Of a DNA stretch of 64,000 bases, positions 61,589 to 64,000 are shown one piece after another (positions within the stretch are counted from its first letter, which is position 1; every line of letters starts with the position of its first letter). The stretch is taken from positions 186,001-250,000 of the forward strand of contig SUXE01000003.1 in assembly GCA_015061115.1 (NCBI GenBank). Reading direction: 5' to 3'. The position numbers and the translations under genes are program-made. Source of the stretch: Bacteroidales bacterium (GTDB lineage: Bacteria; Bacteroidota; Bacteroidia; Bacteroidales; Paludibacteraceae). Under the pieces are notes generated by a model, which was not told where the DNA came from, made no database searches, and saw only the letters and a list, made by a program, of their open reading frames with translations.

Positions 61589-64000
61589 TTATTTTGTCAC
61601 AACCAATTTCTTGATTGCAGATTCTCCGTCGATAGTAGCTTTTACAAAGTAGATGCCTGTTGGAAGAGCCGATACATCAACTTTGGATTCGTCAGATTTA
61701 GCTACTTTGTCTCCAATTGCGTTGAAGATGGCAACATCCTCTATCTCGCCTTCGCTGTAGATATAGATTGCAGTAGACGCTGGGTTAGGCACAATCGCAA
61801 AATCCTTCTTTGCGATAGTCTCGACGTCGGCATTCTCTGTCGTGAATTTCAACCAGTCGATGTCTACCCAATCAGAATCGATTGTAAGTTTCAACACGTG
61901 TGTGCCTTTCTTCAAATTGAATTTCTTGCTCTGTACCTGCTCGGCGTATGTGCCCCAGCTTCCTGTTTTCTCTACATTAACCGTGTAGTCGATCGAGTTG
62001 TCGTCCATAGAAAGAGAGAATTTTCCACTTGACCCACCTTCTCCTACACGGACTGTCAATTCATATTCGCCATCTACTTCAACATCTACAGTATACTTCA
62101 TCCACTCGCCGCTCTGACAGTTACCTATGATGTATGCATTGCCGTCTTTCTTGATATCCACATCATCTGAACGATATTCGTTTGTATAGTCGTCGCAGCT
62201 ATTGCCTGATGATAGATCATACCAAGCCACATTGCTGCCTCCTTCGTCGTAGTTCTCAGCTTCAATTGTTCCAGGTAGTTTTGCGGCCACTCCCTTGTAT
62301 GGAGTAGATACCTTTGGCTCAATTGAAATGCCATCAGGACATTTACCGTCGAAATCAATCATTGTAAGCATCTTCTCTGCGTAACGTTTTCCAAATTCCT
62401 TGTAACCGTCGTGAGTGAAGTGTAGACGGTCGCTCTCTCCTGGAATGTTGCTTGAGCTGACTACTGCGCAATTGGAAATCTTGCTTGGAAGCTGTGCGAT
62501 CACACTGTTGTGTCCTGCACAAGAACCGCCATCAAGCATCTGTCCAACAAGGATAGGTGTCTTCTTAGGGTCAAGATTAAGCTCATTGCAAAGGTTGTCG
62601 TAGAAAGTCTGAACCATGGTCAACCACTCCTGCTTGCCGTTGTCTGTCTCTCCCTGATGTACGATGATACCTTTGATCACTCCCGTCTCCTGAGCGATCT
62701 TTGCACATTTCACGATTCTCTCGTATGGGTTGTTGTCATACTCTTTCGCCATATTCTTGAACCAGTCAGCCTCTCCACTGATGTAGCTTTTGCACTGGTT
62801 TGGATCGAACACCTTGAAACTAGCTCCTGCAATCGCAACAGGAATGATACCAATAGATATGCATTCAGGAACTCCGTCAGCCATTGTACGAACGAAGTTG
62901 TCGGCAAGTGAATAACCTGCACTTGGAGCACACATAGGAGGCACTGCTGGAATCCATGTTCCTACATTACCACGGCTATTGGCTGTACTCATCATCTTTA
63001 TACGGTCGTTAGCAACTTTGTCTGAAGACTGAACCTGTGCATTTCCCCACATGTTAGACTGACCGATTGCAATGTATACTTGAAGGGCCTCTTTTGCGTC
63101 ACCGCTACCTGGTTCATCACCTCCGCCTGGTTCGTCACCTCCGCCTTGTTCGCCTTTCTCCGAACGGATTTTGTTGAAGAACTTGATCATCTCATCTGTG
63201 TAGTCGCCGTTCACCTGATGACCATGACCTGGGTTGTACCACTCAACGTAAACGCCAGCTGCCTTAAGTTTGTTGGCATACTTCTCACCCTCACAGCTTG
63301 GCACGATATTATCTGTAGTACCATGGCATATCATGTGAGGTGCGTCTTTTGAGTCGACGTATGTGTTAGTAGCAAGAGACGCATGCTTGTCAGGACACTG
63401 CTGTGGACCGCATCCGCCGACCATATCGTTCTCTGGAGACATATTGATAGGATTGCCACATGATTTGTCTCTACAGTCGACAGGACCAGACCAGTCGCAG
63501 ACAGCGTCGACTCTACTGCTCTCGCTTGTGAATTTTCCAAGGTTTCCTTCGATGTCAATTGATACGCTACCAACATTCACCATTTTTTCACCGTTAGTGA
63601 CACCCATCATAGAAGCCAAGTGACCACCTGAAGAGAATCCTGAGATGCCGATGAAAGAGTCGTCGATTTTAAGATCCTCCTTGTTTCCACGAAGATAACG
63701 TACAACAGCTTTGATATCGTTGATCTGAGCTGGCCACAAAGCGTCGTTGTATGTTCTGTGGTTAGGAGTGACGAAGATATAACCTGCATCCAACGCAGCC
63801 TTGCCGACAGTTCCGTGGTCTGCTGAACCCTTGCTGTTGTTGCTTCCCCATGCACTACCATAGATATGGATGATGACGTTGTGAGTAGCCTTGCCGTCGT
63901 TAGGATAGTAGATGTCCAGTTTATGGCCGACATGGTTGTCTCCTACATAGTCGATGTCTGTTTTACTTGTGTAACTTGATAGAGTGCCCGAACCAGCACC
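61589..64000 (-). CDS. Secreted double esterase (BD-FAE-like and CE6-like) with CBM6, N-terminus outside the window
   Basis: The frame is open to the right edge and already encodes esterase sequence there (IDYVGDNHVGHKLDIYYPND), so the start lies beyond 64000. Domain order: an alpha/beta-hydrolase esterase nearly identical in DNA to the one in the 58637 gene; a Gly/Asp/Glu linker; an SGNH esterase of the CE6/SASA type (IAIGQSNMWGNAQ with catalytic Ser; SDRLHFTHDGYKEFG with the Asp-x-x-His pair); a CBM6-like module (TIEAENYDEGGSNVAWYD, GEWMKYTVDVEVDGEYELTV, DSDWVDIDWLKF); and a T9SS type-A tail. It would remove two kinds of ester group from xylan. Confidence 0.88.
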   Translation of the reverse strand, partial: GAGSGTLSSYTSKTDIDYVGDNHVGHKLDIYYPNDGKATHNVIIHIYGSAWGSNNSKGSADHGTVGKAALDAGYIFVTPNHRTYNDALWPAQINDIKAVVRYLRGNKEDLKIDDSFIGISGFSSGGHLASMMGVTNGEKMVNVGSVSIDIEGNLGKFTSESSRVDAVCDWSGPVDCRDKSCGNPINMSPENDMVGGCGPQQCPDKHASLATNTYVDSKDAPHMICHGTTDNIVPSCEGEKYANKLKAAGVYVEWYNPGHGHQVNGDYTDEMIKFFNKIRSEKGEQGGGDEPGGGDEPGSGDAKEALQVYIAIGQSNMWGNAQVQSSDKVANDRIKMMSTANSRGNVGTWIPAVPPMCAPSAGYSLADNFVRTMADGVPECISIGIIPVAIAGASFKVFDPNQCKSYISGEADWFKNMAKEYDNNPYERIVKCAKIAQETGVIKGIIVHQGETDNGKQEWLTMVQTFYDNLCNELNLDPKKTPILVGQMLDGGSCAGHNSVIAQLPSKISNCAVVSSSNIPGESDRLHFTHDGYKEFGKRYAEKMLTMIDFDGKCPDGISIEPKVSTPYKGVAAKLPGTIEAENYDEGGSNVAWYDLSSGNSCDDYTNEYRSDDVDIKKDGNAYIIGNCQSGEWMKYTVDVEVDGEYELTVRVGEGGSSGKFSLSMDDNSIDYTVNVEKTGSWGTYAEQVQSKKFNLKKGTHVLKLTIDSDWVDIDWLKFTTENADVETIAKKDFAIVPNPASTAIYIYSEGEIEDVAIFNAIGDKVAKSDESKVDVSALPTGIYFVKATIDGESAIKKLVVTK

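Noticed and set aside
63791..63793. ATG at 63793 as the start of the last esterase gene
   Set aside because: The same frame upstream to the window edge encodes esterase sequence matching the paralogue, so the gene begins outside the window.

Overview
The window is a chromosomal segment of a Bacteroidales bacterium (phylum Bacteroidota). Several signs agree. C-terminal sorting domains of the type IX secretion system (T9SS) end the secreted enzymes. Several intergenic regions carry the phylum-specific -7 promoter box TAnnTTTG, twice with TTG 19 to 20 bases upstream. Lineage-typical families are present (DUF2723, DUF6427- and DUF6242-like proteins, a PorT-like barrel), and the rimP-nusA-infB block has the expected form. 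The xylan-degrading enzymes at the right end suggest a gut or rumen plant-fibre degrader. I saw no rRNA, tRNA, CRISPR array or complete insertion sequence.

Layout. 1-8490: the 3' part of an Rhs/YD-repeat polymorphic toxin gene, its membrane-type immunity gene, and an array of displaced Rhs C-terminal cassettes, each with its own small membrane immunity gene and separated by copies of the Rhs core end. 8492-11361: patatin-like lipase and SulP transporter. 11958-15323: thiL, a MurC/Mpl-like ligase, a 38-residue basic peptide and an Hsp20. 15649-17122: a YhcG-type nuclease flanked by degraded short reading frames. 17441-21862: an SF1 helicase, a GH3-like adenylating enzyme behind a twin operator-like repeat, and a HAD hydrolase. 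21946-25990: secreted small proteins and a decayed metallopeptidase toxin with two paralogous candidate immunity genes inside a 225-bp direct repeat. 26036-31539: rimP-nusA-infB-cvpA. 31654-34623: an AddB-like nuclease. 34737-37373: a tandem duplication of a YD-repeat membrane protein plus YcxB-like protein. 37436-49694: nine co-directional, tightly packed minus-strand genes (DUF2723 protein, polysaccharide deacetylase, purD, DUF6427-like, YqaA-like, DUF6242-like, mnmG, ABC-F, small membrane protein), very likely one operon. 50372-53489: secreted protein, outer-membrane barrel and an aromatic amino acid ammonia-lyase. 53923-64000: three paralogous secreted xylan-degrading fusion enzymes.

The most notable content is (i) the right-end xylanolytic locus. 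There the same N-terminal esterase module is fused to four tandem GH11 xylanase domains, to CBM6 plus GH11, or to a CE6-type SGNH esterase plus CBM6. All end in T9SS tails, and the two visible promoters share an extra conserved upstream element. (ii) The left-end Rhs cassette array, whose membrane-active-looking tips pair with related membrane immunity proteins and whose cassette junctions carry a two-hairpin repeat found elsewhere in the window. All assignments come from reading the sequence; no database search was run.
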